From contig JAHCLO010000039.1 in assembly GCA_026125285.1 (NCBI GenBank), forward strand, positions 1-49,940: a stretch of 49,940 nucleotides of DNA, written 5' to 3'. The DNA comes from Verrucomicrobiia bacterium (GTDB taxonomy: Bacteria > Verrucomicrobiota > Verrucomicrobiia > Limisphaerales > JADLHS01). This document shows positions 1 through 9,132 of this stretch, piece by piece (positions within the stretch are counted from its first letter, which is position 1; each line of letters opens with the position of its first letter). The notes beneath the pieces were generated by a model. It worked only from the letters and a program-made list of their open reading frames with translations. It was not told the origin of the DNA and did not search any database. The translations under genes and the position numbers were made by a program.

Positions 1-64
1 CTGACCGACCCCTTTCCTTTCTTTCCGCGCTGGCCTGACTGTGCATTGGTTGCCCGCCACTTAC

Positions 65-3000
65 CTACTCACTTCGGAGACGATAGAATCCAGAAGCCGT
101 TCCGGGAATGGGAGTGAACTTCCAGGCAGTACCCTGGAGCGGACCGGCCACCGTGTGCCAGTGCGGAGGATTCATTCCGTGGGTGAATTCCACATAAACG
201 GATCCCGCCGCCCCGCTCCATTCCAGAATCATTTCATTCCCCTCACCGCGACGGAAGGCCGTAATGGTTCCCGCCCGCGGTTCACCCAGGCCGAATTGGA
301 ACGTTTGCAGACCCGCCGACCATGCGGAACTCATTCCGCGCAGGTCCTGCGCGCTGATCCGCCAATGATACAGCGTCCCCGCGATGAGTGCATCCGTTCC
401 GGGCAATGCGCTCAAGGGAAGCGTCAAAGCCCAGTCACCTGCCGGCGGTAACGGTGGGGCGGGAATCTGCGTCGCGTTGACAACGGGCAGGAGAAACGCC
501 GCGTCCGCTGCCACCTGAATGTGATACGTGGCGACGCTATCGCCTTCGTCCGGATCGCTGGCAGGGAACCAAATCAGCAACGTCTCCAGACTCGTTACCA
601 GTGTGCCCGACGGCGGTCCGGCAATGAGCGGCGCGCTGGGGGAATGATTGGTTTCATTCACATAGAACGAAGCGGGAGCCATCCACGGTCCCGTATTGGT
701 CCCGTCACTGGCCTGACAGCGCCACCAATACTGCGCGTTGTTGGGCAGATCGGTGTCCACCTGCCAACTGGTAACTTGAGCACCGGAAGCCACCAGCGGC
801 ACCTGGGCCGCCAGGTTTGACAATTCCGCATCGGCATAGACTTCGAACCGGTAGGACAGGGAGTCTCCCTGGAAATCCACCGCATTGGTGACGGCCAGCA
901 CGGGCCGCGCAATGTTCACACTGGCCAGATTGGCCGGGGCGGCCAGCGTGGGCGCGCCGGGCGCGGGTTCGCCAATGCCAATGTTGTCGAGGAACAGGTC
1001 CTGATCGGGCGCGCTGCCCCATTCACTCCAGACAATGAAGCGCAGGCGGATGGAACGGTTGGTATAGGACAGGAGCGATGCCTGGAAACGCGTCCAGTTC
1101 TGGCTCCAATCGTTGTTCAATGCCACCAAGTCGCTCCAGTTGAGGCCGCCATCGGTGGAGGCCTGCGCACGGAAACGCGTGCGGTTCCAAAGCTGGCCGC
1201 GCATCTGGAAGGTCAGCGAAGGGTTGACTGCATTTGACAGGATGACCTCGCGTCCCAATGCGAGCACCAGTTGCGCGTCGGGTGGGATGCGCGGCGAAAC
1301 GGTGTCGCGCACGGCAGATTGGCCGGCATAAGGTGAGTTCGTGTCCACTGTCCAGGACGAGTGCAGCCAGTTGTCCAAGCCGGACTCGAAGTTTTCGTGG
1401 AACGGATACGTGGCGGTATGCGGCGTGTGCTCACCCAAGAAGACGTCGTCCACATACCAGCCGTCGTCCTGCGTGCCGCCGTCGGTGTCCATTTGGAAGC
1501 GCACCCAGACCTGCTCGGAGTGTTTCCACGGCGAGAGGTCAATGCTTTGCTCGGACCAATTGGTGCGGACGCTGGAGACGCCATAGACGCAGGTCCAACT
1601 GCCGCCGCCGTTGCCCGAGACGTAGAGGCGGCCCCAATCGTTGTTGGCGATGGCGTGCCGGTCCCAGAATTTCAACACGGGCCAGTTCAAGCCGCGCAGG
1701 TCCACGGCGAATTGCGCGTGGTAGGACGCGCTGTTGGGATAATCGCCCGGCGAATCCACCAGGGCGGCGCCGCCGTTGCGGCCCACGCCCGGCCAACTCG
1801 TCCAGGTGCCCGTGTAGGTCCAGCCCGGTTGATTGGTTTCAAAACTATCCGACCACGGCCACCTCACGCCGGCCGTCATGGCCGAAGCCTGATTCGAACC
1901 GACGCCAACGTCATTTTGGTTGTAGAGATAGACCCGATAGTAATACGTCTTGCGCGCCACGAGGCCGGTGTCGGTAAACGTAGTCGCGGTTTGGTTCGTG
2001 ATGACCGCCAACAGGACGGAAGTCTCGTTCACGTCGGTGGTTTCCGAGCGATAGACGCGATAGGTCTTGAAGTTCGGGATGGCGGCCTCGGTCCAGTTCA
2101 GGCGCATCGAGGCGGGCGTGATCTCCGTCAGCGGATTCAGCGAAACGGGCGGCGGTGACTCTTCAATGACGAGATTGTCCAGCCAGAGGTCTTGGGCGGG
2201 CGCGCTGCCCCACTCGCTCCAGGTCACCCACCGCAGCCGCACGCTCCGGTTGGTCAGGCTCTGCAAACTCACCTGCACCCGCGTCCAGTCCTGATTCCAG
2301 TCGTTGTTCAACGCATACAAATCCCCCCACCCCAGTCCGCCCTCCGTCGAATACTGCACCCGAAACCGCGTGCGATTCCACAACTGCCCCCGCATCCAGA
2401 ACACCATCTGCGGATTGACCGCCCCCATCAGGTTCACCTCGCCTCCCAACCCCAGTTCATACCGCGTGTCCGGATTCATCCGCCCGCTGGGCGTGTCCCG
2501 CACTGCCTGACTCCCTCCATACGGCCCGTTCGTATCCACCGCCCAACTGCCCGCCAGCCAGTTGCCCAGCCCCGCCTCGAACGTCTCCTGAAACGGCAGG
2601 CTCACCGCCACCGGCGGGTGCTCCACCACCACCAGATCATCCAGACTCCACCCATCGTCCGTCCCGCTCCCGTCGGTGATCACTCGAAACCGCAGCCGCA
2701 GGTTGCTCTGGTTCTTCCACGGCGACAGATCAACCGTCTGCTGCGCCCACTCCGCCCGCACCCCGCTCACCCCATAGACCGCCGTCCACCCGTTGCCATC
2801 GGTCGAAACCTCCAGCCGCGCCCAGTCGTTGTCCGCCACCCGATACCGATCCCAAAACCGCAACACCGGCCACGTGCTCCCCGTCAAATTCACCGCCGTC
2901 AGCGCATGGCTGTCGCTGTTGTTGCCGTACGTTCCGTGCGGAGAATCGGTGAGTGAAAAGAGGCCGCCGTGGGCGTTGTTGGTATCCAATCCCCAACTGC

Positions 3001-4657
3001 CGGTGAGGTTCCAGTTGATCAGGCCGCTCTCGAAATTGTCGGAGAAGGGCAGCGGATTGTTCAGTGTGCGGGCTGAATTTGCCTCCGCGCTGTCCGCCGA
3101 GAACGTGCCGTAGGGGCCGACGGCATAAACGCGATAATAGAACAGTGTGTCGAGAGGCAAGTTCGTGTCGGTGAAACTGGTCGTGGCTTGGTTGGCGAGG
3201 GTGGCAACCAGCGTGGAATTGATGCCCACGCTGGCATTGGTGGAGCGGAAAACTGCGTAATGAGCAAAAGCGGTGTCCAGACTGGCCGCCCAATTGATGC
3301 GGATGGAATGAGAGTTAATCTGATCCAGGAACGGCGCCGGGACGGTGGTCGGTGATTCCGCCACGGAAATATCGTCCATGTGCCAGCCATCCGCCTGGCT
3401 GGAAGCATCGGTGGTCAGACGGAAGCGCACCAGCAACGACGGGGCGTTTGCATAGGCAGCCAGGCTGAACCGCGCGCGCCGCCAACCACCGTCGGAGTTG
3501 CCGGTGAAACTCGCCAGCGAAGTCCAGTCCACGCCGTTGTTGAGCGAAATCTCCACGTTGCCAGAGTCGCCCGAGGCAAACTCGAATTTGTGATTGAACG
3601 ACAGCACGGGCGTGCCCGCGCTGCCGCCAAAGCTCAAAGGGGCCGAGAGGGTGAGTGCCTGGGAAGCAATCCCGTTGGCGTAACTCGCCCCCGGAGAATC
3701 AGACCACGCGTGCAACGGCGAAGCGGCATCCTCGTCACTCAAGGCCCAAGGCGCATCGGCGACCCAGACGTTTGGCCCGCCTTCGCCATTATCGAGAAAC
3801 GGGTAGTCCATGCCCGGCGGAGTGCTGACGGCGATTTCATTGCCAAGCGTCTGGAAGCCGGCGCTGTTCACGACCGCAACGCGGTAGTAATAAGTCGTCT
3901 TGGGCGCGAGGCTGGCATCCGTGACATTCGTGATCGCTGAGTTGCCGAACTCGGCGATGAGTTGCCCATCGCGCCAGTCCACGCCAGGAGTCCGAGAGCG
4001 GTAAAGCCGATACGCGGCAAAGTCCGGGGCGGAGGAGGGAACCCAGGCAAGCGATGCTGAATTGCGGTTGGTCCAAGTGGCCTCCAGCGTCACGGCGGCA
4101 GGTGCATCCCCAATGACGACATCATCCAGGTACCAGCCGTCCATCACGACCGAAGAATCGGTCAGCAGGCGAAACCGAATCCGAAAATTGCCAACGCTGC
4201 TGTAAGCGGAAAGGTCCAACTGCTCGTCAGTCATGGCGGCGAGATTGCCGGTGTAAGACTTGAGCGGCGGGTTGATCCAGGAATTGCCGCCATCCGAGGA
4301 CACTTCCACGTGGCCGAAGTCGTAGCCGTTTTCCAGCGCGTATTGATGCCGAAATCGCAAGGCAGGCCGCGTCGTACCGGTGAGATCCACCGATGCCGCC
4401 AACGTCATGGCGCTATCGGTATTGTTGGTGTAATAACTTCCCGGACTATCCGTGATCGCATGAAGTGGTGATCCGTATTTGGCGGAGGTCAACCCCCATG
4501 CTTTGGTCGGCAACCAGTTGCCCGAGCCGCCCTCGAAGTCGTCCTGGAACAAGACTGCACCCGGCAGTTCCAGCGTGGACATCAGCAGCGAACAAGTTAG
4601 GCCAGTGACAAGAAGAAGAGACTTCGATGACGTGAATCGGAGAGATAATGCCTTCAT
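65..4657 (-). CDS. Large secreted modular protein with six lectin/MAM-like modules and fibronectin type III domains
   Basis: A 1530-residue protein with an N-terminal signal peptide (hydrophobic run at about residues 13-32). Six modules follow, each opening with a pattern like F-x-[DE]-x-FE-x-G-x-x-NW and ending in DGW-[YH]-[LM]-DD or DLWLDN-type strands, as in MAM/jelly-roll lectin-like domains. They start near residues 38, 285, 540, 692, 938 and 1090. Fibronectin type III domains (Y-R-V-Y / YYYRV strands) lie at about 190-280, 440-530 and 845-935, and two Ig-like stretches at about 1240-1430. The C-terminus ends in GFYRLRSE, a common ending in verrucomicrobial secreted proteins. Modules 3-4 and 5-6 are close copies, so an internal duplication of roughly 400 residues is likely. 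No catalytic domain was recognised; a surface adhesin or polysaccharide-binding role is inference. The gene is monocistronic and divergent from the PEP-CTERM cluster. Confidence 0.85.
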   Translation of the reverse strand: MKALSLRFTSSKSLLLVTGLTCSLLMSTLELPGAVLFQDDFEGGSGNWLPTKAWGLTSAKYGSPLHAITDSPGSYYTNNTDSAMTLAASVDLTGTTRPALRFRHQYALENGYDFGHVEVSSDGGNSWINPPLKSYTGNLAAMTDEQLDLSAYSSVGNFRIRFRLLTDSSVVMDGWYLDDVVIGDAPAAVTLEATWTNRNSASLAWVPSSAPDFAAYRLYRSRTPGVDWRDGQLIAEFGNSAITNVTDASLAPKTTYYYRVAVVNSAGFQTLGNEIAVSTPPGMDYPFLDNGEGGPNVWVADAPWALSDEDAASPLHAWSDSPGASYANGIASQALTLSAPLSFGGSAGTPVLSFNHKFEFASGDSGNVEISLNNGVDWTSLASFTGNSDGGWRRARFSLAAYANAPSLLVRFRLTTDASSQADGWHMDDISVAESPTTVPAPFLDQINSHSIRINWAASLDTAFAHYAVFRSTNASVGINSTLVATLANQATTSFTDTNLPLDTLFYYRVYAVGPYGTFSADSAEANSARTLNNPLPFSDNFESGLINWNLTGSWGLDTNNAHGGLFSLTDSPHGTYGNNSDSHALTAVNLTGSTWPVLRFWDRYRVADNDWARLEVSTDGNGWTAVYGVSGVRAEWAQQTVDLSPWKNQSNLRLRFRVITDGSGTDDGWSLDDLVVVEHPPVAVSLPFQETFEAGLGNWLAGSWAVDTNGPYGGSQAVRDTPSGRMNPDTRYELGLGGEVNLMGAVNPQMVFWMRGQLWNRTRFRVQYSTEGGLGWGDLYALNNDWNQDWTRVQVSLQSLTNRSVRLRWVTWSEWGSAPAQDLWLDNLVIEESPPPVSLNPLTEITPASMRLNWTEAAIPNFKTYRVYRSETTDVNETSVLLAVITNQTATTFTDTGLVARKTYYYRVYLYNQNDVGVGSNQASAMTAGVRWPWSDSFETNQPGWTYTGTWTSWPGVGRNGGAALVDSPGDYPNSASYHAQFAVDLRGLNWPVLKFWDRHAIANNDWGRLYVSGNGGGSWTCVYGVSSVRTNWSEQSIDLSPWKHSEQVWVRFQMDTDGGTQDDGWYVDDVFLGEHTPHTATYPFHENFESGLDNWLHSSWTVDTNSPYAGQSAVRDTVSPRIPPDAQLVLALGREVILSNAVNPSLTFQMRGQLWNRTRFRAQASTDGGLNWSDLVALNNDWSQNWTRFQASLLSYTNRSIRLRFIVWSEWGSAPDQDLFLDNIGIGEPAPGAPTLAAPANLASVNIARPVLAVTNAVDFQGDSLSYRFEVYADAELSNLAAQVPLVASGAQVTSWQVDTDLPNNAQYWWRCQASDGTNTGPWMAPASFYVNETNHSPSAPLIAGPPSGTLVTSLETLLIWFPASDPDEGDSVATYHIQVAADAAFLLPVVNATQIPAPPLPPAGDWALTLPLSALPGTDALIAGTLYHWRISAQDLRGMSSAWSAGLQTFQFGLGEPRAGTITAFRRGEGNEMILEWSGAAGSVYVEFTHGMNPPHWHTVAGPLQGTAWKFTPIPGTASGFYRLRSE

Positions 4658-5218
4658 ACAACACCCGCAGTATGCAGAAAGTTAACAAGCTCATTTCCAA
4701 CTGCGCTACACGGATTTGGCGAAGTGTTAAACCTTTATTGTTCAAACAGATGAGGCTGGAGCACGACATCGCGCGGCCGGCGCGGGCGTTGCGCCCCGGA
4801 TTTGCGGAAGCGCAACAACTCCTCCAGGCCTTGGAGCGATAAGGACACTCAGGTGCAGAGACGACAGCCGCTACGCAGTAAAGTTCTGCACGTGCGTCTC
4901 CACGTGTGAGCCGGAAGGCGAAGGGCAACACCTTGTGGCAACCTCGGCAGTTCAGACAGGCGATCGGGATGGTAGTTCAGAGGTAGTCTCGTCCGCTACC
5001 ACCGATGCCAGCAAGATTGGTTGCGCTCTTGCCAAGATGCGGTTGGCAAGAACGTTAATCCGGGCTTTGAGTCAGGGCGGGAGAATCGAGAACGCGGCTT
5101 GGGTTTGAAGTTCTTCCGCTTCGTTTGGAGTGCGTGTGAACATTGCGATTTCATACAGAGGCAGGCATGGGCTTGTGGGCCGGGATGAGAACCTACGCCC
5201 TCAAAACAAGGTTTCCCT
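4658..5218. other. Intergenic region, no convincing gene
   Basis: About 560 bases between two divergent secreted-protein genes. It must hold both promoters, but no clear -35/-10 pair was identified. Short open frames here show no recognisable protein features. A stretch near 4968-5005 resembles the D-arm of a tRNA but has no T-arm, so no tRNA is called. Confidence 0.5.
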
Positions 5219-5869
5219 ATGAACACCAACAGACTTAAGACCACCGTCCTCGCTGCTGTGTTGGCTAGCTCCACTTTTCCATGCCTGGGGCAAGGGGTCA
5301 TTTACAGCTCGCGCGAGGCGTTCGATGCAGCGATAACGACCTTGTCGGGCAACAGGCTGGACGTGAATTTTGATGGTCCATTGCCCCCGGGAGGAACCGA
5401 CTTCGGAGGGATGGTGGGTTACATGTCTCCGCTCATTGTTTCTGGTGTGGCATTCCACGGATCGGTCTTTCTTTACGATACCGGTAGCGGATGGATCTTG
5501 AACAATTACGATTCGTTGTCACCACTGGTGGTGGACATGAACGCTCCGTCACTTGCTTTTGGTGCGGATTTTGCCAGTTTCCTGAGCCCAACTCACACCT
5601 CATTCACCGCGACGGTTTCGCTCGATAACGGTGCAGTGTTCACCTTTGAAGCGCCTGCTGACCCGGACTTCGTCTTCTTCGGGTTTGTGACTGCGCAGCC
5701 CTTTTCCAGGCTGACGTTTAGCGACGGAGGTTTGCTCTTCGGCTACCTGCATGAGGAATTGCTTGACAACATCACGGTCGTGACAATCCCCGAACCGGTT
5801 ACGCTTGGCCTGTTCTCCCTTGGCGCTTTGGTCCTCGGCTGGCGGCTGCGGAGGAAGTTCCAGCCATGA
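5219..5869 (+). CDS. PEP-CTERM sorting domain protein (paralogue 1)
   Basis: A 216-residue secreted protein. The N-terminal signal peptide (residues 1-25) ends near CLGQG. The C-terminus carries a complete PEP-CTERM tripartite signal: PEP at about residue 191, a hydrophobic helix, and an arginine-rich tail (WRLRRKF). Proteins of this type are cut and processed by exosortase and usually join an extracellular polymeric matrix; no exosortase gene lies in the window. The mature part shares the blocks FGADFASFLS, TATVSLDNG and LHEELLDNI with the proteins at 5866-6483 and 7359-8003. It is the most divergent of the three. The start is supported by an AAGG stretch upstream. The stop overlaps the next start as ATGA, so the two are translationally coupled. 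Confidence 0.85.
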   Translation: MNTNRLKTTVLAAVLASSTFPCLGQGVIYSSREAFDAAITTLSGNRLDVNFDGPLPPGGTDFGGMVGYMSPLIVSGVAFHGSVFLYDTGSGWILNNYDSLSPLVVDMNAPSLAFGADFASFLSPTHTSFTATVSLDNGAVFTFEAPADPDFVFFGFVTAQPFSRLTFSDGGLLFGYLHEELLDNITVVTIPEPVTLGLFSLGALVLGWRLRRKFQP

Positions 5870-6483
5870 GAAGCAAGCCTTCATTCTTAGCGGTTGTTTG
5901 GCTCGCAGTCGGCCTTGCACATTCAGCTTGGTCGCAAAGCACCCTGTATTTTGACCGGGGGAATTTCGTTGGCGCGGCTCAGGCAGTTCCAGGCAACTTC
6001 CAAACCATCTCATACTTTCCCGAAGTGTATGGCCCCGAGCTGACGATTTCTGACCTAACATTCCGTGGAGGGTATCTCGTTGGGGGCCCCACCGGTATTC
6101 TTTGGAATTTCGACTCTAGCAGGCCTTTGAGCATCCACTTCGCCAATGGCGCACGAGCATTTGGCGCCGATTTCTCAAGCGGCTTGTCGCATGCCGGCAT
6201 CTCCTCGTTCACAGCTACTGTTTCTCTAGACACTGGCGAAACCTATCAATTCATAGCTCCAACTGATCCAAACTTTGCATTCTTCGGTTTTGTATCGCCA
6301 ACGCCCATCATGCACATGACTTTCAGTGACGGCGGGCTGTTCGGTTTCGGCAACCTCCACGAGGAACTGATTGGGAACATTGTTGTAGTAACGGTGCCCG
6401 AGCCACGCGTGCTGGGTTTGTTCGCCCTTGGCGCTATGCTCTTTGGATGTACCCTGCTAAGGAGGCACAGGCAAATGTGGTGA
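5866..6483 (+). CDS. PEP-CTERM sorting domain protein (paralogue 2)
   Basis: A 205-residue secreted protein starting at the ATGA overlap with the preceding gene. The signal peptide spans residues 1-24, with a likely cleavage after AWSQ. The mature part begins STLYFDRGNF, also found in the 7359-8003 protein. The blocks NGARAFGADFSS, SFTATVSLDTG and FGFGNLHEELI are shared. The C-terminus has VPEP, a hydrophobic helix (LGLFALGAMLFG) and a basic tail (LLRRHRQ), which is an exosortase/PEP-CTERM signal. No enzymatic motif is visible; the function is probably structural or matrix related (inference). Confidence 0.85.
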   Translation: MRSKPSFLAVVWLAVGLAHSAWSQSTLYFDRGNFVGAAQAVPGNFQTISYFPEVYGPELTISDLTFRGGYLVGGPTGILWNFDSSRPLSIHFANGARAFGADFSSGLSHAGISSFTATVSLDTGETYQFIAPTDPNFAFFGFVSPTPIMHMTFSDGGLFGFGNLHEELIGNIVVVTVPEPRVLGLFALGAMLFGCTLLRRHRQMW

Positions 6484-6492
6484 GCACTGATG

Positions 6493-6563
6493 CGACGCCA
6501 TCGGCTTCCAAGCCGTTCTGCCATGACTTCCAACCGGAGACGCTTTCATTGAACATCCGATCC
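6493..6563 (+). repeat. Leader-type repeat, copy A (relic of a paralogue 5' end)
   Basis: About 70 bases closely matching 7301-7372, the sequence just upstream of and including the start of the fourth PEP-CTERM gene. Shared blocks include CGCCATCGGCT, CCAAGCCG, TGCCAT and CCGGAGA. Copy A has TTGAACATCCGATC where copy B has ATGAACCTACGATT. It therefore looks like the 5' end of a lost paralogue: about 25 further codons read LNIRSLPFVSVACLAAT and then degenerate. Confidence 0.6.
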
Positions 6564-6673
6564 TTGCCTTTCGTTTCAGTGGCGTGCCTCGCGGCAACAC
6601 GCGCATTGCCGGGAGTGAGGCAAGGCATGACCAACCTAGATCGCAGCACATCTCACATGCAACATCCAAGCCT

Positions 6674-7291
6674 ATGAAGAAGATCGTTCTCAGCGCGCTC
6701 GTCCTTTGGACGTTAGGCGCCTTCGTTCTGACGCCATGCCTCCAAGGGCAAGGCACTGTTTCGGTGAACAACATGAATGGCACAGGAACGCTTGACTCAA
6801 CGGCCTTTGGCCTCTTTTGGGATGTGGATTCGGCACCGTATTCGGCAACTCCCATCAATGTGACGATCTTGGCCGGGCCAGACGCAAACAGCCTGACACC
6901 GATCGTCACTCTCGCGGGACCGAACGCTTTGGTGTCGGCTGGGCCAGGGCGCTATGTAGATCCGAGCGGTGGCATTTACGCCATTCCCGGGGTCGCGTCG
7001 GGACAGCTGGCAACCCTCCAGGTCCTGGCCTGGATAGGCGATGCCGCCACATTTGGCGCGGCAAACCCTGCTGAACACGTTTTCTATCCTTTCGGCGGAG
7101 TTTCCTACGTTCCACCAACGCTGTTTACATTTACCAACCCAACCGGAGGTTCCACGCCAGCCAGTCTGGATGGAATGCCTGCAATGTGGAGAATACTTGA
7201 TGTGCCGGAACCAGGCACGCTTGGCCTGTTCGCCCTTGGTGCTTTGCTCCTCGGGTTGCGCGTGTTATGGCGACGCAAGCGATTGCGGTGA
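6674..7291 (+). CDS. PEP-CTERM sorting domain protein (unrelated mature domain)
   Basis: A 205-residue secreted protein. The ATG at 6674 is chosen because it directly precedes a signal peptide (MKKIVLSALVLWTLGAF). An in-frame start 90 bases upstream would add a non-signal extension derived from the leader repeat. The mature part does not share the FGADFSS/NLHEEL blocks of its neighbours. It has runs such as VTILAGPDANSLTP and a GSTPASLDGMPAMWRI segment. The C-terminus is VPEPGTLGLFALGALLLG followed by RRKRLR, a canonical PEP-CTERM signal. It is probably exported and processed by exosortase. No function can be assigned beyond sorting. Confidence 0.8.
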   Translation: MKKIVLSALVLWTLGAFVLTPCLQGQGTVSVNNMNGTGTLDSTAFGLFWDVDSAPYSATPINVTILAGPDANSLTPIVTLAGPNALVSAGPGRYVDPSGGIYAIPGVASGQLATLQVLAWIGDAATFGAANPAEHVFYPFGGVSYVPPTLFTFTNPTGGSTPASLDGMPAMWRILDVPEPGTLGLFALGALLLGLRVLWRRKRLR

Positions 7292-7300
7292 ACAACGCGT

Positions 7301-7372
7301 GAGTCGCCATCGGCTGCCAAGCCGCTTTGCCATAGCCTTTGAGCCGGAGATGATTTCTATGAACCTACGATT
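7301..7372 (+). repeat. Leader-type repeat, copy B
   Basis: Functional copy of the leader repeat, matching 6493-6563 and ending in the start region of the 7359-8003 gene. It includes the likely ribosome binding site (CCGGAG). Confidence 0.55.
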
Positions 7373-8003
7373 TTCAGATATGCTCGCAGCAGCTGCCCTC
7401 GTGGTCGGCTTTACGACAACCGCTTGGTCGCAAAGCACCCTTTACTTTGACCGGGGCAATTTCACCGCCGCCGCTTATGCGATTCCCGGCAACCAACAAA
7501 CCATTTCCTTTTTAGACCTCCTTTCCGATGAAATCGGCCCGATGTTAACTGTCGCGGATGTGACTTTTACCGGTCGTTACCTGATCAGACAAATTGATCC
7601 GCTTGTCAGTTCTGCAGGACCAGTTTTGTACAACTTCGATTCGAACAACCCCCTAGCAATCAGTTTCTCCAACGGGGCGCGCGCTTTCGGCGCCGATTTC
7701 TCGAGTCTCCTGTCGGAGGCTGGTTACACCTCATTCACTGCCACGGTTTCGTTAAGCAACGGCGAGGTCTTCAACTTCACGGCACCGACCAATCCGGATT
7801 CCCAATTCTTTGGGTTCATTTCCCCTACTCCCATCGCGCATCTGACCTTCAGTGATGGCGGGCTGTTTGGTTTCGGCAACCTCCACGAGGAACTGATTGC
7901 GAACATTGTTGTAGTAACGGTGCCCGAACCTGGCGTGCTGGGTGTGTTCACCCTTGGCGCGATTTTCCTTGGCTGGCAAATGCGCCGACGGGTGAATAGT
8001 TAG
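7359..8003 (+). CDS. PEP-CTERM sorting domain protein (paralogue 3)
   Basis: A 214-residue secreted protein. The ATG at 7359 is preferred: GGAG lies 10 bases upstream and a signal peptide follows (LAAAALVVGFTTTAWSQ). The in-frame ATG at 7350 is an alternative. The mature protein starts STLYFDRGNFTAAAYAIPGN and closely matches the 5866-6483 protein throughout. The last 80 or so bases before the PEP motif are almost identical at nucleotide level, pointing to recent duplication or gene conversion. The C-terminus is VPEPGVLGVFTLGAIFLG plus a basic tail. It is likely a matrix or cell-surface protein processed by exosortase. Confidence 0.85.
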   Translation: MNLRFSDMLAAAALVVGFTTTAWSQSTLYFDRGNFTAAAYAIPGNQQTISFLDLLSDEIGPMLTVADVTFTGRYLIRQIDPLVSSAGPVLYNFDSNNPLAISFSNGARAFGADFSSLLSEAGYTSFTATVSLSNGEVFNFTAPTNPDSQFFGFISPTPIAHLTFSDGGLFGFGNLHEELIANIVVVTVPEPGVLGVFTLGAIFLGWQMRRRVNS

Positions 8004-8013
8004 GATTCCAGGC

Positions 8014-8160
8014 TCACTTCCGCACCGCGTCCAGTTGGTGCATCGCGTCTTTGAGGCGGCAGGTGGTGGTTCTCTGGCGTTCCGCGGAGACGATTTTCCC
8101 GCTGCCGATTTCCTGCATATAAAAGGTGTCAATCGCCGCGCCTGTCTGCCGGCACTGCCA
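8014..8160 (-). pseudogene. Remnant resembling the C-terminal ACT domain of PII uridylyltransferase (GlnD)
   Basis: In one minus-strand frame about 48 codons read ...GAAIDTFYMQEIG-SGKI-VSAERQ...LKDAMHQLD and stop at 8014. The pattern [AV]-x-D-x-F-Y ... G-x-K-[IL] ... LD resembles the last strand and helix of the GlnD ACT domain. Upstream the frame loses any resemblance and no start is available. It is read as a leftover gene end; the family assignment is from memory of motif spacing only. Confidence 0.4.
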
Positions 8161-8628
8161 GCGGGGTAGCGCGGCTTCCGGTCTTCAACGCGTTCGGGGG
8201 CTGGTTATCCCACGCAAACCCGCGCGCTCGATTTAGAGCATTTCTATACTTCAGGTAGCGCCGCCCAACTCGGCTGCGAGTTCAAGCACCTTCCCGGTGG
8301 AGTGATGGGCTTCGCGGCAAGACGCGACCGCCAGGACTGGGACTCAGAAGTTTGGAAACATGCGCTCGGGGTCGGATACGGCGCTTCACTCCGAGCGCGC
8401 CGCAGTCCACCGCCCGCTGGTTGAACGGCGCGCACGGAGCAACGCGCCCTGCCACGTTGCGCAATTGGTCTGTGGCAGGGCTGGTTGCGGACGCGGACGC
8501 CGGCGCTGCCTCACTATTGGCAATGCGCCCGTCAACGACGGCCTTTGCGCCGGCCGGCGGCAGATTCCGTGAAGGCTTGATGTTCATCAAAGATTCCCAA
8601 GCCGTTTGGCCTCACAGTGCTCCCGGCA
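8161..8628. other. Intergenic region, no gene seen
   Basis: About 470 bases of GC-rich sequence between the GlnD-like remnant and the DUF2249 operon. Open frames on both strands are low-complexity and unrecognisable. The operon promoter presumably lies here. Confidence 0.4.
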
Positions 8629-9132
8629 ATGCGCGAGAGAATAATTGAACTGGATGTGCGGGACGACCTTCGCCGCGGACGCGAGCCGTTCTCCAAAATC
8701 ATGCTGACGGTGGCGCAGCTCAAAGCAGAGGAGTCGTTACGGTTGCTGGCGCCCTTCGAGCCCAAGCCGCTGTTTGCGGTCCTGGCGCAACAGGGTTTCT
8801 CCTACGTCTCGAAGGCGCTCGACTCCGGTGATTTTGAAGTGTTGTTCAGCCGGCACGCCGCCTCGTTGAAAGAACACGCCCCTGCCGGCAGGGACGCTGC
8901 GCAATCGTCTCCACCGGCAATCGTTGAGCTGGACGCACGCGGGCTCGAACCGCCGCAGCCGATGGTGAAGATTTTGGAGGCTGTGGAGACCCTGCCCATC
9001 CACGCTCAATTGCACGCGCACACGGATCGCCGCCCCATGCATCTGTACGCACAACTCGAAGCGCGCGGTTTCACCGCCCACAGCGAAGAACAGTCCGATG
9101 GCACCTTCATCACCCATGTCCGGCGTAAATAG
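8629..9132 (+). CDS. Tandem DUF2249 domain protein
   Basis: A 167-residue cytoplasmic protein made of two copies of a DUF2249-like fold. The second copy carries the typical LDARGLEPPQPMVKIL opening, HAHTDRRPMHLY middle and LEARGF ending (about residues 102-160). The first copy starts IIELDVRDDLRRGREPFSKI (about 4-90). DUF2249 is a small alpha/beta domain, related in shape to TusA/SirA-like folds, and is often found near respiratory or nitrogen-oxide genes. ATG 8629 is chosen; GTG 8617 in frame is possible. The 3' end overlaps the next gene by 35 bases, so it heads a four-gene operon. The biochemical role is unknown. Confidence 0.8.
   Translation: MRERIIELDVRDDLRRGREPFSKIMLTVAQLKAEESLRLLAPFEPKPLFAVLAQQGFSYVSKALDSGDFEVLFSRHAASLKEHAPAGRDAAQSSPPAIVELDARGLEPPQPMVKILEAVETLPIHAQLHAHTDRRPMHLYAQLEARGFTAHSEEQSDGTFITHVRRK

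Noticed and set aside
4968..5010. tRNA-like 5' half (GTAGTTCAGAGGTAG D-arm pattern)
   Set aside because: No anticodon stem, no GGTTCGA-type T-arm and no pairing 3' acceptor follow, so it is probably chance or a remnant too short to call.
7041..7358. N-terminal extension of the fourth PEP-CTERM protein
   Set aside because: It overlaps the previous gene in another frame and lacks a signal peptide at its start.
7700..7730. TGTAAC-N15-GACTC on the minus strand
   Set aside because: It lies within a plus-strand coding region with no minus-strand gene downstream and has a mismatch in the second block.
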